DNA of 33,140 nt from Nostoc indistinguendum CM1-VF10 (GCA_019359215.1 JAHHHS010000079.1:1-33140); one strand, 5' to 3'. Counted from the stretch's first letter, positions 1-7,548 are shown. Made by a program: numbers and translations. Notes: generated by a model not told the origin, from the sequence alone.

Positions 1-280
1 CCAACACAATAGCGACCGCAGGCAGTAGCCCCGCTCTTCCTGTAGCTATTACTAAATACTTAGCCAAGCAATAGGAAGTAACACCCCAGCCGCAAGACTC
101 AATACCTTTGAGAACAGCGCGACTACGATTAAGCTTCTCAATTTCTTTGGACTTGAATCTTTTAATAGCTTCTTGCTCATCCTGGGTAAATGCAGTATCA
201 GGATAATCTTGATAGAAGCGTGATTGTTCGGTGTCCCCGTCTTGCAATTCGGTGTCAAGTTCATCTAACATTGTTCTCAT
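1..280 (-). CDS. Hypothetical membrane-associated protein, 3' end cut by window edge
   Basis: An open frame runs from an ATG at 280 leftward off the window without a stop, giving 93 visible codons. The N-terminal ~60 residues are acidic and charged (start MRTMLDELDTELQDGD), followed by a basic helical stretch (KRFKSKEIEKLNRSR) and then a hydrophobic segment (YCLAKYLVIATGRAGLLPAV) that looks membrane-inserted. I do not recognise the family. It is the last visible member of the leftward gene series that begins near 3468. No strong ribosome binding site precedes the ATG; a second ATG three codons in is an alternative. The longest closed frame here (52-264, same strand) is antiparallel in reading phase to this one and lacks its protein-like character. 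Confidence 0.6.
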   Translation of the reverse strand, partial: MRTMLDELDTELQDGDTEQSRFYQDYPDTAFTQDEQEAIKRFKSKEIEKLNRSRAVLKGIESCGWGVTSYCLAKYLVIATGRAGLLPAVAIVL

Positions 281-336
281 GAGTAATTTGATTGACCCTA
301 CTGAGCGGTAACTCGTAGGGGATTTTTAAATGCTGA

Positions 337-984
337 TTACTCGAAAATCGTAGAAACAGCAGTACGAAATGCTTGGACTAACTTGTTAGTTGTGAATGAC
401 TTACGAGGTACTAAATCAAGGTCTGAGCTTTCACCGTATGTTAGTAGGTGTTTTGCCTTTTCCGTCTCATAAGTTCTGTCAGCGTCTAACTGTGCCTTTA
501 CAGGTCGGGCTAACTGCGATTTAGCGGCCGCCAGATGGTCAACTTTGCTGATATGGTAATCGATGTAAGCCTTGAGCTTAACTAGGTCGATGCTTTCTCT
601 GTAGCGCTGATTCTCTAGTGTGCGGTCGCTGGCCAGCTTCAATCCGATTTCTGATCGCTCATGACCGTACTTTAAATTTGCGATCGTCAAATCAGCACTG
701 GCTTTATCAATGGCAATATCAGACGCGCCAGCAGATTTGTAAATCTCTGCAAGTCCTTTGTTGTACTCCTCAGTGCCTTTGATGAACGCTGACAGGTTAT
801 CTGTGATGTAGGGCATGATGGTTAAGATGCGTTCGCCCTCGTTGCCCATTTCTCCTACTTTGGTCAGTGCGGCATCGTCACCATTGATGCAACCCATGAT
901 TAAGCTGTCTGCAACGCCTAATTTCTCAGCCCTTGCTTTCAGCTTTCTGCCGTGCTTACTGACTATATTCTTGATGTGTTTCAC
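337..984 (-). CDS. Hypothetical protein, mostly helical
   Basis: Unrecognised 215-residue soluble protein. The predicted start is GTG at 984 because AGGAG (993-997) lies 8 nt upstream. The N-terminus is strongly basic (HIKNIVSKHGRKLKARAEK), and the rest is rich in Ala, Lys, Glu and Leu with heptad-like hydrophobic spacing suggesting long helices; there is no signal peptide or membrane segment. Its ribosome binding site lies inside the end of the small membrane ORF upstream (956-1153), so translation of the two may be coupled. It belongs to the leftward set of unknown genes that starts near 3468. No motif allows a function to be proposed. Confidence 0.7.
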   Translation of the reverse strand: MKHIKNIVSKHGRKLKARAEKLGVADSLIMGCINGDDAALTKVGEMGNEGERILTIMPYITDNLSAFIKGTEEYNKGLAEIYKSAGASDIAIDKASADLTIANLKYGHERSEIGLKLASDRTLENQRYRESIDLVKLKAYIDYHISKVDHLAAAKSQLARPVKAQLDADRTYETEKAKHLLTYGESSDLDLVPRKSFTTNKLVQAFRTAVSTIFE

Positions 985-1153
985 GTTTTTGACTCCTGTA
1001 TGTGCAACATTCCGTCATAAACCATTGAGAGAGGGGAGCCGCGAGTGCAATTAGTAACGGTATCCCCACAAGTCCGATCAACAAATGCTTGTAAGTGAGA
1101 TTGCTTGTTCCTTTAATCGATAATTCCGGCGAAAGATAACGCGAGGTCTGCAA
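956..1153 (-). CDS. Small single-pass membrane protein (tentative)
   Basis: A 65-codon frame lies between two better-supported genes and overlaps both (41 nt of the upstream gene's end, 29 nt of the downstream gene's start). It has one convincing transmembrane stretch (HLLIGLVGIPLLIALAAPL) followed by a short polar tail with two adjacent Cys. No ATG is available before the membrane segment: the frame opens with TTG at 1153 and other TTG codons occur near the helix, so the true start is uncertain. A membrane gene would fit the neighbouring small membrane proteins, but without a good ribosome binding site it could be a chance frame. Confidence 0.4.
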   Translation of the reverse strand: MQTSRYLSPELSIKGTSNLTYKHLLIGLVGIPLLIALAAPLSQWFMTECCTYRSQKRETHQEYSQ

Positions 1154-1763
1154 ACTGGCTTTTGTAGTCCAGGGCGGTCGCCTCCATCGCTTGCTTAATC
1201 TGGGTCAGTTCACTGCCTGCAACATCATCCATCTCTGCGAGTGTCTGCCTGATTTCGTCGGCTTTGCGTCGGATTTTGGATACTTCTTGATTCTTGAATT
1301 CCCTTGCAAAGTGGACGAGGGCGTTAAAAATCGCCTCGTTCAACTCCTTTCTAGATGCGAAGGTGGAAGCAATGGACACTGTAATCTGTTTCACATCCGC
1401 TGCTTTGAGTTCAATCCCCGCGCCCTGTGCAATATCTGCAACGAGGGATTGCTTTTCCTGCTCAGTTAGCACAATCTGATTCTCTGATTCGGCAACCGCA
1501 AGCTGATTAGATTCAACTTCAGGCTGTTCATATAATGACCCTACTAGAAACGTTTTTTCAACGGGTTCATCAGTCACAGTTAATCGGTTGGTTGCTTTTT
1601 CTCTGAGATAGTCAACGGCTTGGCTCAATTGCTCTTTGGTGGGATTGTCAAGGTCATCGCACTCGACAGCGATCGCTGCTGTTGTGTAATCGTCCTTGGT
1701 AAATCCTTGATAACCCTGTTTGTACAAACGAGCGCGGACATTGTTAGTAAACTTGTCAGACAT
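1113..1763 (-). CDS. Hypothetical protein, acidic and helical
   Basis: A 216-residue unrecognised protein. The ATG at 1763 is preceded by AAGGAG with 8 nt spacing, which fixes the start. The N-terminal third has an alternating Tyr/Asp-rich stretch (YKQGYQGFTKDDYTTAAIAV); the C-terminal half (residues ~100-216) is a long Ala/Glu/Lys/Gln-rich helical region that may form a coiled coil. No membrane segment, Cys cluster or nucleotide-binding motif is visible. It lies 12 bp downstream of the next gene to its right (stop at 1776), as in an operon. A HIP1 octamer GCGATCGC lies within the gene near 1670, supporting long residence in a cyanobacterium. Confidence 0.75.
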   Translation of the reverse strand: MSDKFTNNVRARLYKQGYQGFTKDDYTTAAIAVECDDLDNPTKEQLSQAVDYLREKATNRLTVTDEPVEKTFLVGSLYEQPEVESNQLAVAESENQIVLTEQEKQSLVADIAQGAGIELKAADVKQITVSIASTFASRKELNEAIFNALVHFAREFKNQEVSKIRRKADEIRQTLAEMDDVAGSELTQIKQAMEATALDYKSQFADLALSFAGIID

Positions 1764-1775
1764 GATGATTGCTCC

Positions 1776-2285
1776 TTAGAGGGCTAGTGTTGAAACTGAG
1801 ATAGTTGCAGATTTCCGAGGTTGTGAGCGCTTGTTGATTGCCCATTTAGCAGCAACAAACGCAACAAGGGCTAAATCTTTGCAGTGGTAAGTATTTTCAG
1901 CTTTAAAAGATAGCCCGGCTTTCTCAAACCAGTAGTAACGAGTGCTGCGCGGTACGTCTATAAGATTGATTTTGAGATAGTCTGCAAGAATTTCTAAAAA
2001 CTGTCTGCTGTCGTAGTGAGCATCTAACTCATAGAAATGTCTAAATGCTTGCCAGCGTTCCGTAAACCCCTCACCACGACCCGTAAAACTGCCGTAGCGC
2101 CGTTTTAGTCCAGCGAAACCTGAGACTATCTTGTGAGCATCAACTGCCTGTACTTCAAAACTGAAGTGTTGCTTTAAGGTTGCTACAACTCTATACCAAG
2201 TAATATCAGCAATCTGTTTGTTTAACTCGCGCTCGTAAATCTGTTTTAACTGGCGATACTTAGCTATATACTCTTTCGTCGCCAC
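1776..2285 (-). CDS. Hypothetical protein, basic, aromatic-rich
   Basis: A 169-residue protein of unknown function. The start is GTG at 2285, preceded by AGGAG with 5 nt spacing; an overlapping ATG at 2287 is in another frame. The protein is rich in Tyr, Trp, Arg and Lys (for example KYRQLKQIYEREL, RWQAFRHFYEL, RYYWFEKAGL), with no membrane segment. The Arg/Tyr-rich make-up could suit nucleic-acid binding, but that is only an impression. It is separated from the next upstream gene by about 345 bp, so it may have its own promoter, and it is followed after 12 bp by the 1113-1763 gene. Confidence 0.7.
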   Translation of the reverse strand: MATKEYIAKYRQLKQIYERELNKQIADITWYRVVATLKQHFSFEVQAVDAHKIVSGFAGLKRRYGSFTGRGEGFTERWQAFRHFYELDAHYDSRQFLEILADYLKINLIDVPRSTRYYWFEKAGLSFKAENTYHCKDLALVAFVAAKWAINKRSQPRKSATISVSTLAL

Positions 2286-2630
2286 ATTTTCTCCTGGTTA
2301 ATGCGGTAGTGTGTATAAAATTAACTGCCATTCCAGATAAGTCCAAGGTATTTGATGTATGTTATTAGCTGAATCCAGTTATTTGATATGAGCATTTAGC
2401 TGACGACTATCAATAACCTTGGAAAATAAATCTGACAAATCACGAAGAACTTAATTTTCCGAGGCTATAACCACGTAATAACAAGGTTTGTCAGCTTTTA
2501 AGACATACTGACACTTTCTCGTTTACCCCCGCGAATACGCCCTTTTGAGCCTAGTTTTGCGATGGCTACGCCCGCCGCAGGCATCGTGTCGTTCAACGGG
2601 AGAATTCAACGTGGTTGCAAATCAAACACC
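2286..2630. other. Intergenic stretch without a recognisable gene
   Basis: About 345 bp with no convincing coding frame. It holds the AGGAG ribosome binding site of the gene to its left and an interspersed-repeat-like palindrome (2559-2586). I see no clear promoter, although the gap is long enough to hold one for the leftward genes 2285-1. Confidence 0.5.
2559..2586. repeat. GC-rich imperfect palindrome, Nostoc-type interspersed repeat
   Basis: The GC-rich block opens with GCGATGGCTACGCC and closes with GCAGGCATCG. CGATG and CATCG at the ends pair, with a further C/G pair inside. It stands out from the AT-rich surroundings. Short repeats of this kind with CTACGCC/GGCGTAG cores are known to be dispersed in Nostoc-type genomes; the family assignment is from memory. 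Confidence 0.5.
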
Positions 2631-2909
2631 TTAGAACAAGCTTTGCTGTATCCCTTGTCCCATTACTTCAGATTTCCGGTTGGTCACCATACCAGGGACT
2701 TCATAAGTCCCATACCTGACTTTGTTCTGATTTAGCTTGAGAGTCGCTGTCTTTCTCTGTCCGTCTAGTGGCTCGAATGTCCACTGGGGATGGTCAATTT
2801 TTGCCCAAGGGCATTTACCCGTAAAGCGATACAGCGTACCTTTTATTTGATACACCTTGCACTGTGACAGGGTAGAAGGTTCGTAGACAGGAATTAAGTT
2901 ATGCATCAT
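2631..2909 (-). CDS. Hypothetical small basic protein
   Basis: A 92-residue protein. The frame opens further upstream at a GTG (2927), but AGGAG sits 6 nt before the ATG at 2909, so I choose that start (a second ATG follows immediately). The start overlaps the end of the upstream gene (stop 2899-2901) by 11 nt, a typical translational-coupling arrangement. The protein is basic and aromatic, with a beta-rich look (CKVYQIKGTLYRFTGKCPWA, KVRYGTYEVPG) and two Cys about 14 residues apart; it may be a small beta-barrel fold. No family is recognised. Confidence 0.65.
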   Translation of the reverse strand: MMHNLIPVYEPSTLSQCKVYQIKGTLYRFTGKCPWAKIDHPQWTFEPLDGQRKTATLKLNQNKVRYGTYEVPGMVTNRKSEVMGQGIQQSLF

Positions 2910-3468
2910 TCTGATCTCCTGCAACACACGCAGCCATCAAGCTTGCACCCAGGAAGACCGCTATAGAGGCGATGGCGCTTCCTTCAAGAATTTTGGCGTT
3001 GTAAATCCATGTCGGGTGATATTCCTCACCTCTGCTTTGTTCAATGCGGTCAACGCCGTGACAAAAGATAGTACCAACAACCATAAAACTAGTAGTTAGT
3101 AAGCTCAGAATTGCTACTGATGACGCAGCATCGAGTATGAATGAGCTAATCTTTTCACGCCAAGGAATTACACGGCGAATGTGCATTACTGGTTTCTGTT
3201 CTAGATATGAATCCCACTCTTCATTAGTAAAATTCGTGGGCTTGTAATCATAGGGAACGTGAAAGTCAAGTAGTTCGCCTACTGCTTGAATTGCATCTCC
3301 TAGCATCACATCTGGGGAGTATTCTAGTTGTCCAAATTCCTTAGAATCTCGGATTTCTCTGAGCCAGCGATCTATTGCTTCTAACCTTCGTAATTGATTT
3401 TGATTAAGCATTGTTCTCTCAAGAGGTAGTTCATTGATTGCTTCTAAGTTGCGTAAATTGATATGCAT
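2899..3468 (-). CDS. Hypothetical two-pass membrane protein with duplicated N-terminus
   Basis: A 189-residue protein; the ATG at 3468 is preceded by GAGG with 5 nt spacing. The N-terminus contains two near copies of a short motif (NLRNLEAINEL and QLRRLEAIDRW, about 20 residues apart), reflecting a visible local duplication at the DNA level. Two hydrophobic segments follow (SSVAILSLLTTSFMVVGTIF and ASIAVFLGASLMAACVAG), separated by a polar loop, so it is probably an inner-membrane protein with a cytoplasmic N-terminal domain. It is the first gene of the leftward series and lies downstream of the operator-bearing promoter at 3681-3710, so it is probably controlled by the divergent Cro/CI-type regulator. 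Confidence 0.65.
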   Translation of the reverse strand: MHINLRNLEAINELPLERTMLNQNQLRRLEAIDRWLREIRDSKEFGQLEYSPDVMLGDAIQAVGELLDFHVPYDYKPTNFTNEEWDSYLEQKPVMHIRRVIPWREKISSFILDAASSVAILSLLTTSFMVVGTIFCHGVDRIEQSRGEEYHPTWIYNAKILEGSAIASIAVFLGASLMAACVAGDQNDA

Positions 3469-3680
3469 GAATCCTCTGTCCTAATGCAGACACGCACAAT
3501 TACCGCGACCGCATATATAGAGCGAACGCAATACAGATATTGCTGTGAATAGTTGAATGCTGTCAAAACAGCGCTTGCAAGCCTTGCAACCCTCGAAAGG
3601 AACTCGCCTTAGCGTTTTGTGCTTGGGTCTTACTTGCGTCTGCCTTAAGTTATTGACGTATCGATAACCTTGACACTACT

Positions 3681-3710
3681 ATAATAATATCAACCAAGTG
3701 GTAATGTCAA
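3681..3710 (-). promoter_or_regulatory. Leftward sigma-70-type promoter with an operator in its spacer
   Basis: On the minus strand, TTGACA (3710-3705) is followed after 18 bp by TATTAT (3686-3681). The first operator-like repeat (3688-3703) occupies the spacer, the expected geometry for repression. The start of transcription would lie near 3675, giving a leader of about 200 nt before the ATG at 3468. Confidence 0.45.
3688..3703. promoter_or_regulatory. Operator-like repeat 1
   Basis: TATCAACCAAGTGGTA, with an internal dyad ACCA-AG-TGGT. It matches operator-like repeat 2 in 14 of 16 bases, 34 bp away (about three helical turns). It lies between the -35 and -10 of the leftward promoter. The probable ligand is the Cro/CI-type protein encoded at 3798. 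Confidence 0.45.
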
Positions 3711-3721
3711 CAAAACCTAGC

Positions 3722-3737
3722 TATCAACCGAATGGTA
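3722..3737. promoter_or_regulatory. Operator-like repeat 2
   Basis: TATCAACCGAATGGTA, in the same orientation as repeat 1, with outer dyad ACC/GGT. It lies about 60 bp before the start of the HTH regulator, so autoregulation is plausible. Confidence 0.45.
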
Positions 3738-3797
3738 TCTTTCAAATGCTGATAAACTGCAACAAAATTAACTGTTAATATCAGTTACTTGTTATTG

Positions 3798-4037
3798 ATG
3801 CCAGTTAGGAATAAAATCAAACAGTTTATTGATGATAGGGGCATTACCCGTTATCAGTTCAGAAAAGATACAGGGCTATCTGCAACCACAGTTTACGCTT
3901 TGTATGACAATCCCTGGCAAGTACCACACGTAACCGCGATGAACAAAATTTGTGACACTTATCGCGTTCAGCCTAGCGAGTTAATCGAGTGGATTCCACC
4001 AGAAGAAGTCAGCGATCGCGTACAACAAACAAAATAA
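3798..4037 (+). CDS. Small Cro/CI-type (XRE) helix-turn-helix regulator
   Basis: A 79-residue protein that is almost entirely one HTH_XRE domain: residues 1-15 (MPVRNKIKQFIDDRG) form helix 1, ITRYQFRKDTGLSATTVYAL carries the helix-turn-helix, and a final helix is followed by YRVQPSELIEWIPPEE, a typical end for this family. I choose the ATG at 3798 over the upstream TTG at 3789 because the family usually starts at MPVRNKIK. It is divergent from the leftward operon; the two operator-like repeats in the shared intergenic region suggest that it represses the leftward promoter and possibly itself. AGGAGGT directly follows the stop codon but no start codon follows it. Confidence 0.85.
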   Translation: MPVRNKIKQFIDDRGITRYQFRKDTGLSATTVYALYDNPWQVPHVTAMNKICDTYRVQPSELIEWIPPEEVSDRVQQTK

Positions 4038-4350
4038 GGAGGTAATTTAACCGCAGAAAATCAGCAAAACGACTGTAGAGAGCGTATTGAGGGAAAATTT
4101 TAACCACTAGTCAAGACTAGATATTGGCTGCGATTCGCGTAAGAGCAACACTGCAAATGCTACGAAGTCAAATCCAAGTTAAAGCCATGATGCGAGCGCT
4201 GGAGGGCGTAAACGTCTTAGGCACGGTAGCCCAGAGGGGCAAAATCGAGAAGCCGCCCAAAGTGTGGAGGCACTAAGAACGGCTTCAAGATTATTCCATT
4301 TGTCATATTGCGGTAGCTCCTAGAGCATAGAGAGGCTAGAACCTTTTTCT
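4038..4350. other. Intergenic leader, possibly structured
   Basis: About 310 bp with no supported gene. It holds a perfect inverted repeat CTAGTCAAGACTAG (4107-4120) and a GC-richer block (4190-4290) in which TCTTAG (4215-4220) can pair with CTAAGA (4273-4278) and GAAGCC (4249-4254) with GGCTTC (4281-4286). The two helices cross, so an H-type pseudoknot is possible in the leader of the large replication-type gene downstream. This is an observation of complementarity only. Confidence 0.35.
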
Positions 4351-7300
4351 ATGGAGATAGACCGCGCTTGCCATAACTATAATAACCAGTTGGCGGCGCG
4401 GATGCAATTGAGGAGTTACCCGAATCTTGAAAAATTCGAGGTAATACAAGTGCAAACTACACAAATCAATCCAACGACCGCATCCCAGTTAATTTCAGGC
4501 TTACAGCAAATTCCTGGGAATTGGGCCTTGACCCCTGTTACAGACAATAAGCGCCCTTATCGTGAGAACTGGCAGCAAGAAACAGCACTAAATAGGCAAA
4601 CGCTGATTAAAGAACTGCAATCAAACAGAGCTTTTGGCTACGGCATCCGCACTGGAGTTGTATCAGGCGGAATTTTAGCCATTGATGCCGATGGTCACGC
4701 AGCAGAAGCATTACTACAAAAGCTTTCTGATGGCGATTTACCCGACACAGTAATTTTTAGCTCTGGCAAAGCTGGGCGTAGACAGTTACTTTACTTTGTA
4801 ACACAGGATTACTGGCAACTAGTAAAAACTGTCAAGCTCAAAACTGGAGTTAAGGGCGATGACGGTAAAGAACAGTTACTAGAATTTCGCTGGAACGGGC
4901 TGCAAAGCGTACTACCGCCATCAGTACACCCACAAACTGGTAGTTATCATTGGGTGCGATCGCCGCAAGATATTGAGGTTGCGAACTGTCCAAACTGGGT
5001 GATTGAGTTGATGCTTAATCAGCAACAGCCCGTGCAAGTTCCACAGCCCCAAACTAAGCCAGTGCAAACTACAGTCAGCACTCGCCCAAATTTATCCATA
5101 TTTCTCGGACGTGAGGACAGAGATTTAGTAGAACATGGCACTGGTGACGGTGGACGCAACGACGCAGCGAAAAAACTCAGCCTTAATTTAATCGCTACTG
5201 CCCGTCGCCTCCAAGAATTGGGTATTGACTACGAAGGCGACCCACGCACCCTTTATGACCAGTTCTGCTATCATTGCACCCCACCGCTTGGCTCCGATAT
5301 TCGTGGTGAATCTGAGGGCTGGTGGAAAAACGCAGACGCACACGCCAAGCAACCATCTTTGGATGACGAAAAGCTACAAGGATGCTACACCGCTTGGTTA
5401 AACAAGCAAAAAGGGACACATAGCCAAAAACGAGTAACCGTACAAAAGTCTATTGTCAGTACTGACAATAGCTTATTGTCAGTGCCACCACTGACAATAG
5501 AAAGAATTGCTAAACAAGATTCTCAGTCTATTGTCAGTATTGTCAGTGGCATCTTAGCCTCTAATTTAGATGACATAGAAGAGAGTTTTAAATTAGACTT
5601 ACTTTGTACGGAATTAGGAATTAACCAAAAGCTTTTTGACCGCATTGTTGCTAGGGAGCGTGTCAAACTGGATGAGGTTCTGCCAGAAGATGAAATGCGG
5701 CTCAAGTCGCTCATCGAGTGGCGAAATAATAAAATTGACTGGGATGCTATCTTACCCGCCCCTCTAGCCCGTGATTTAACCCATGACGCGGACGTTTTGA
5801 ATGTTGATCCTGTTGTAATCTGGCAGCCCTTAATCAGCGCTGTTGCCTCCTTAGCAGGCACGACAATTAATCTGGATATGCAATCTCATAAAATCCCCTC
5901 TGTACTGTGGACTGTGACAGTTTTAGAGTCTGGTGGCGGAAAAAGCCGCGCTGACAGCTTGGTTGTAGCCCCATTGCGAAAAATGCAAGCCGACGCAGTG
6001 CAGCGCTACAAAGATGCTGATAATGATTACAAACGGGCGCAAAAACAGTGGGAAAAAGGCGGTTGTGAAGGGGATGAGCCAGAACCACCTGCTTTAAGGA
6101 AATATCTGTTTGAAGTCGCAACCATTCAAGCTGTGTTAAAGCGCTCTGCTGAAAACGCCGACAATGGGGCGTTGTGGGCAAGAGATGAAATAGCAGGGCT
6201 GTTTAATTCCTTGGGGCAATTCTCCAAAGGTGAGGATGAAAGCTTGCAGATTTTGTTAAAACTTTGGGATGCAGCCGCCCTTTGTGTTGACCGTACATCT
6301 TTAACTGACAGTTATTTTGCAGAACGTACAGCCGTTTCTGTGACGGGTGGTATTCAACCCGGTGTATTTCGCAGAATCTTCAAGGATGCTGACGACAATA
6401 ACGGGCTGCAAGCGAGAATGTTGTTTGCAGTTCCCCAGCGTCGTAAACAGCGATACATAGAAGGCTTTTGTCAACTTAGCGATCGCTTGCCCCTACTTTA
6501 CAAGTGGCTAGAGCAATTACCAGAAATCAACGTCTCTTGCAGTCCCCAGGCTAAAGCATATTACAAAAAGCTAGTCGAGGTAATTGGCGACCAAATAGAA
6601 CAAACGACACACGCCGCCATCCGTAATTGGATGTCGAAACTAACAACCCAGGTTTTGAGAATTGCGTTGAATCTGCATCTGATTGAGTGTTTTTACTCAC
6701 CCAATAGCCGAGATATTACAACGCTGCAAAAAGATACGCTAGAACGTGCTGTCAAGCTTGCCCAATACTACAAGAGTGCTTTTCACGTTTTGCAAGAGAA
6801 AGTGAGCAATAGTGATGAAATTAGCTCAATTCTGTTGCAAATTTATGACCGTGCTTCCCAAACATCAGACGGCGTTTCTGTCCGTGACATTTATCGACCA
6901 CTGGATAGCATCAAGTCACGAGCCAAGGCCGCAGGCAGAGAACCCAGTGCCTACACTCATGATTTATTTCTCAAACTGGAACAAATGGGTTATGGAGAAA
7001 TTGTACGTAAAGGTCGCTCTGTAAGATTTGTGGCATCAAAAATTGAATCCGGTGAAAAACCCTTTACAAGCACTGACAACACTGACAATGAAGAAAATTC
7101 AATCTCAAAAGCCCTAGATATCGACGAAATTAATGTCAGTGATAGCCACTGCCAATTGCCCATTGTCAGTACTGACAATAGCGATCTCCACTTAGACTAC
7201 GGAGAGGATAATGTCATTGATAGGACTGAAACTCCGCCAGATGATTCTATTTACCTGTCGCAAGTTGAAGCTGTTGACACAGTATTAACCAAGCCTCAAG

Positions 7301-7527
7301 AGGTCAAAGAGAACCCAACTACACCAGAAATTACTAAAGGTTCAAGGGTGCGGGTTTACTGCCCTGGCAGCAAGCGGCATGGGTTAGAGGGAATTGTGAC
7401 TAGGTTTATCTATGAACTGGGTTTGCTCAAAGCGATCGTCAAACTAGAAAATATTGAAGCCAGCTTAAAAATATGGGAATGCTTTGTACCAGGGCAAGAG
7501 GGAATGAGACTAGAGTTAGTTGAATGA
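4351..7527 (+). CDS. PrimPol (bifunctional primase/polymerase N-terminal) + DUF3987 plasmid replication-type protein
   Basis: A 1058-residue protein probably initiating or priming replication of the element. The N-terminal PrimPol-type domain (about residues 50-220) has the acidic catalytic motif IDAD (111-114), a glycine/Arg motif SSGKAGRRQLLY (137-148) and LPPSVHP (188-194). The middle (about 460-830) is DUF3987-like with a P-loop ESGGGKS (526-532) and an acidic WARDEIAGLF stretch, suggesting a helicase-like ATPase. The C-terminus (about 1000-1050) looks like a small SH3/KOW-type barrel (KGSRVRVYCPGSKRHGLEG). The longest frame starts at ATG 4351; a GTG at 4450 with GAGG 8 nt upstream is a good alternative and would match the usual short N-terminus of relatives. 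Two linkers (residues ~367-400 and ~908-943) carry clusters of a 9-bp repeat, listed separately. Confidence 0.85.
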   Translation: MEIDRACHNYNNQLAARMQLRSYPNLEKFEVIQVQTTQINPTTASQLISGLQQIPGNWALTPVTDNKRPYRENWQQETALNRQTLIKELQSNRAFGYGIRTGVVSGGILAIDADGHAAEALLQKLSDGDLPDTVIFSSGKAGRRQLLYFVTQDYWQLVKTVKLKTGVKGDDGKEQLLEFRWNGLQSVLPPSVHPQTGSYHWVRSPQDIEVANCPNWVIELMLNQQQPVQVPQPQTKPVQTTVSTRPNLSIFLGREDRDLVEHGTGDGGRNDAAKKLSLNLIATARRLQELGIDYEGDPRTLYDQFCYHCTPPLGSDIRGESEGWWKNADAHAKQPSLDDEKLQGCYTAWLNKQKGTHSQKRVTVQKSIVSTDNSLLSVPPLTIERIAKQDSQSIVSIVSGILASNLDDIEESFKLDLLCTELGINQKLFDRIVARERVKLDEVLPEDEMRLKSLIEWRNNKIDWDAILPAPLARDLTHDADVLNVDPVVIWQPLISAVASLAGTTINLDMQSHKIPSVLWTVTVLESGGGKSRADSLVVAPLRKMQADAVQRYKDADNDYKRAQKQWEKGGCEGDEPEPPALRKYLFEVATIQAVLKRSAENADNGALWARDEIAGLFNSLGQFSKGEDESLQILLKLWDAAALCVDRTSLTDSYFAERTAVSVTGGIQPGVFRRIFKDADDNNGLQARMLFAVPQRRKQRYIEGFCQLSDRLPLLYKWLEQLPEINVSCSPQAKAYYKKLVEVIGDQIEQTTHAAIRNWMSKLTTQVLRIALNLHLIECFYSPNSRDITTLQKDTLERAVKLAQYYKSAFHVLQEKVSNSDEISSILLQIYDRASQTSDGVSVRDIYRPLDSIKSRAKAAGREPSAYTHDLFLKLEQMGYGEIVRKGRSVRFVASKIESGEKPFTSTDNTDNEENSISKALDIDEINVSDSHCQLPIVSTDNSDLHLDYGEDNVIDRTETPPDDSIYLSQVEAVDTVLTKPQEVKENPTTPEITKGSRVRVYCPGSKRHGLEGIVTRFIYELGLLKAIVKLENIEASLKIWECFVPGQEGMRLELVE
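5452..5547. repeat. Iteron-like repeat cluster 1 (ATTGTCAGT, six copies)
   Basis: Six exact copies of ATTGTCAGT in either orientation lie at 5452-5460 (+), 5461-5469 (-), 5475-5483 (+), 5490-5498 (-), 5530-5538 (+) and 5539-5547 (+). The first two form a perfect 18-bp palindrome, ATTGTCAGTACTGACAAT. Two of the six copies are out of phase with the others, so they encode different residues (IVS/TDN versus LLSV/PLTI). This points to selection or copying at the DNA level rather than a protein motif. Confidence 0.7.
7072..7179. repeat. Iteron-like repeat cluster 2 (same 9-mer, five copies)
   Basis: Copies at 7072-7080 (ACTGACAAC, one change), 7081-7089, 7132-7140 (AATGTCAGT, one change), 7162-7170 and 7171-7179. 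The last two again form the 18-bp palindrome ATTGTCAGTACTGACAAT seen 1.7 kb upstream. The cluster lies in the low-complexity linker before the C-terminal barrel of the PrimPol/DUF3987 protein. Confidence 0.65.
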
Positions 7528-7548
7528 TTACTTTAACCATGCGGATTC

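Larger units (their letters stand above)
3469..3797. promoter_or_regulatory. Divergent intergenic control region
   Basis: About 330 bp between the leftward operon (start 3468) and the rightward regulator gene (start 3798). The part near the regulator is AT-rich and contains a leftward promoter-like pair and two operator-like repeats, listed separately. A TATAAT lies at 3680-3685 on the plus strand, but no -35 at normal spacing accompanies it (TTGACG at 3653 is 21 bp away). The left part (3480-3650) holds no evident element. Confidence 0.5.

Noticed and set aside
52..264. Closed 70-codon minus-strand frame
   Set aside because: It lies in a different phase within the partial gene 1-280, which has an ATG, stays open to the edge and encodes a more protein-like sequence.
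4038..4105. AGGAGGT immediately after the regulator stop, as ribosome binding site of a small gene
   Set aside because: The following in-frame codons have no ATG, GTG or TTG start and stop after about 20 codons.
6300..6312. ACTGACAGT near 6303 as an additional iteron copy
   Set aside because: Only a partial match (seven of nine bases), isolated from the two clusters; similar partial matches occur elsewhere by chance.
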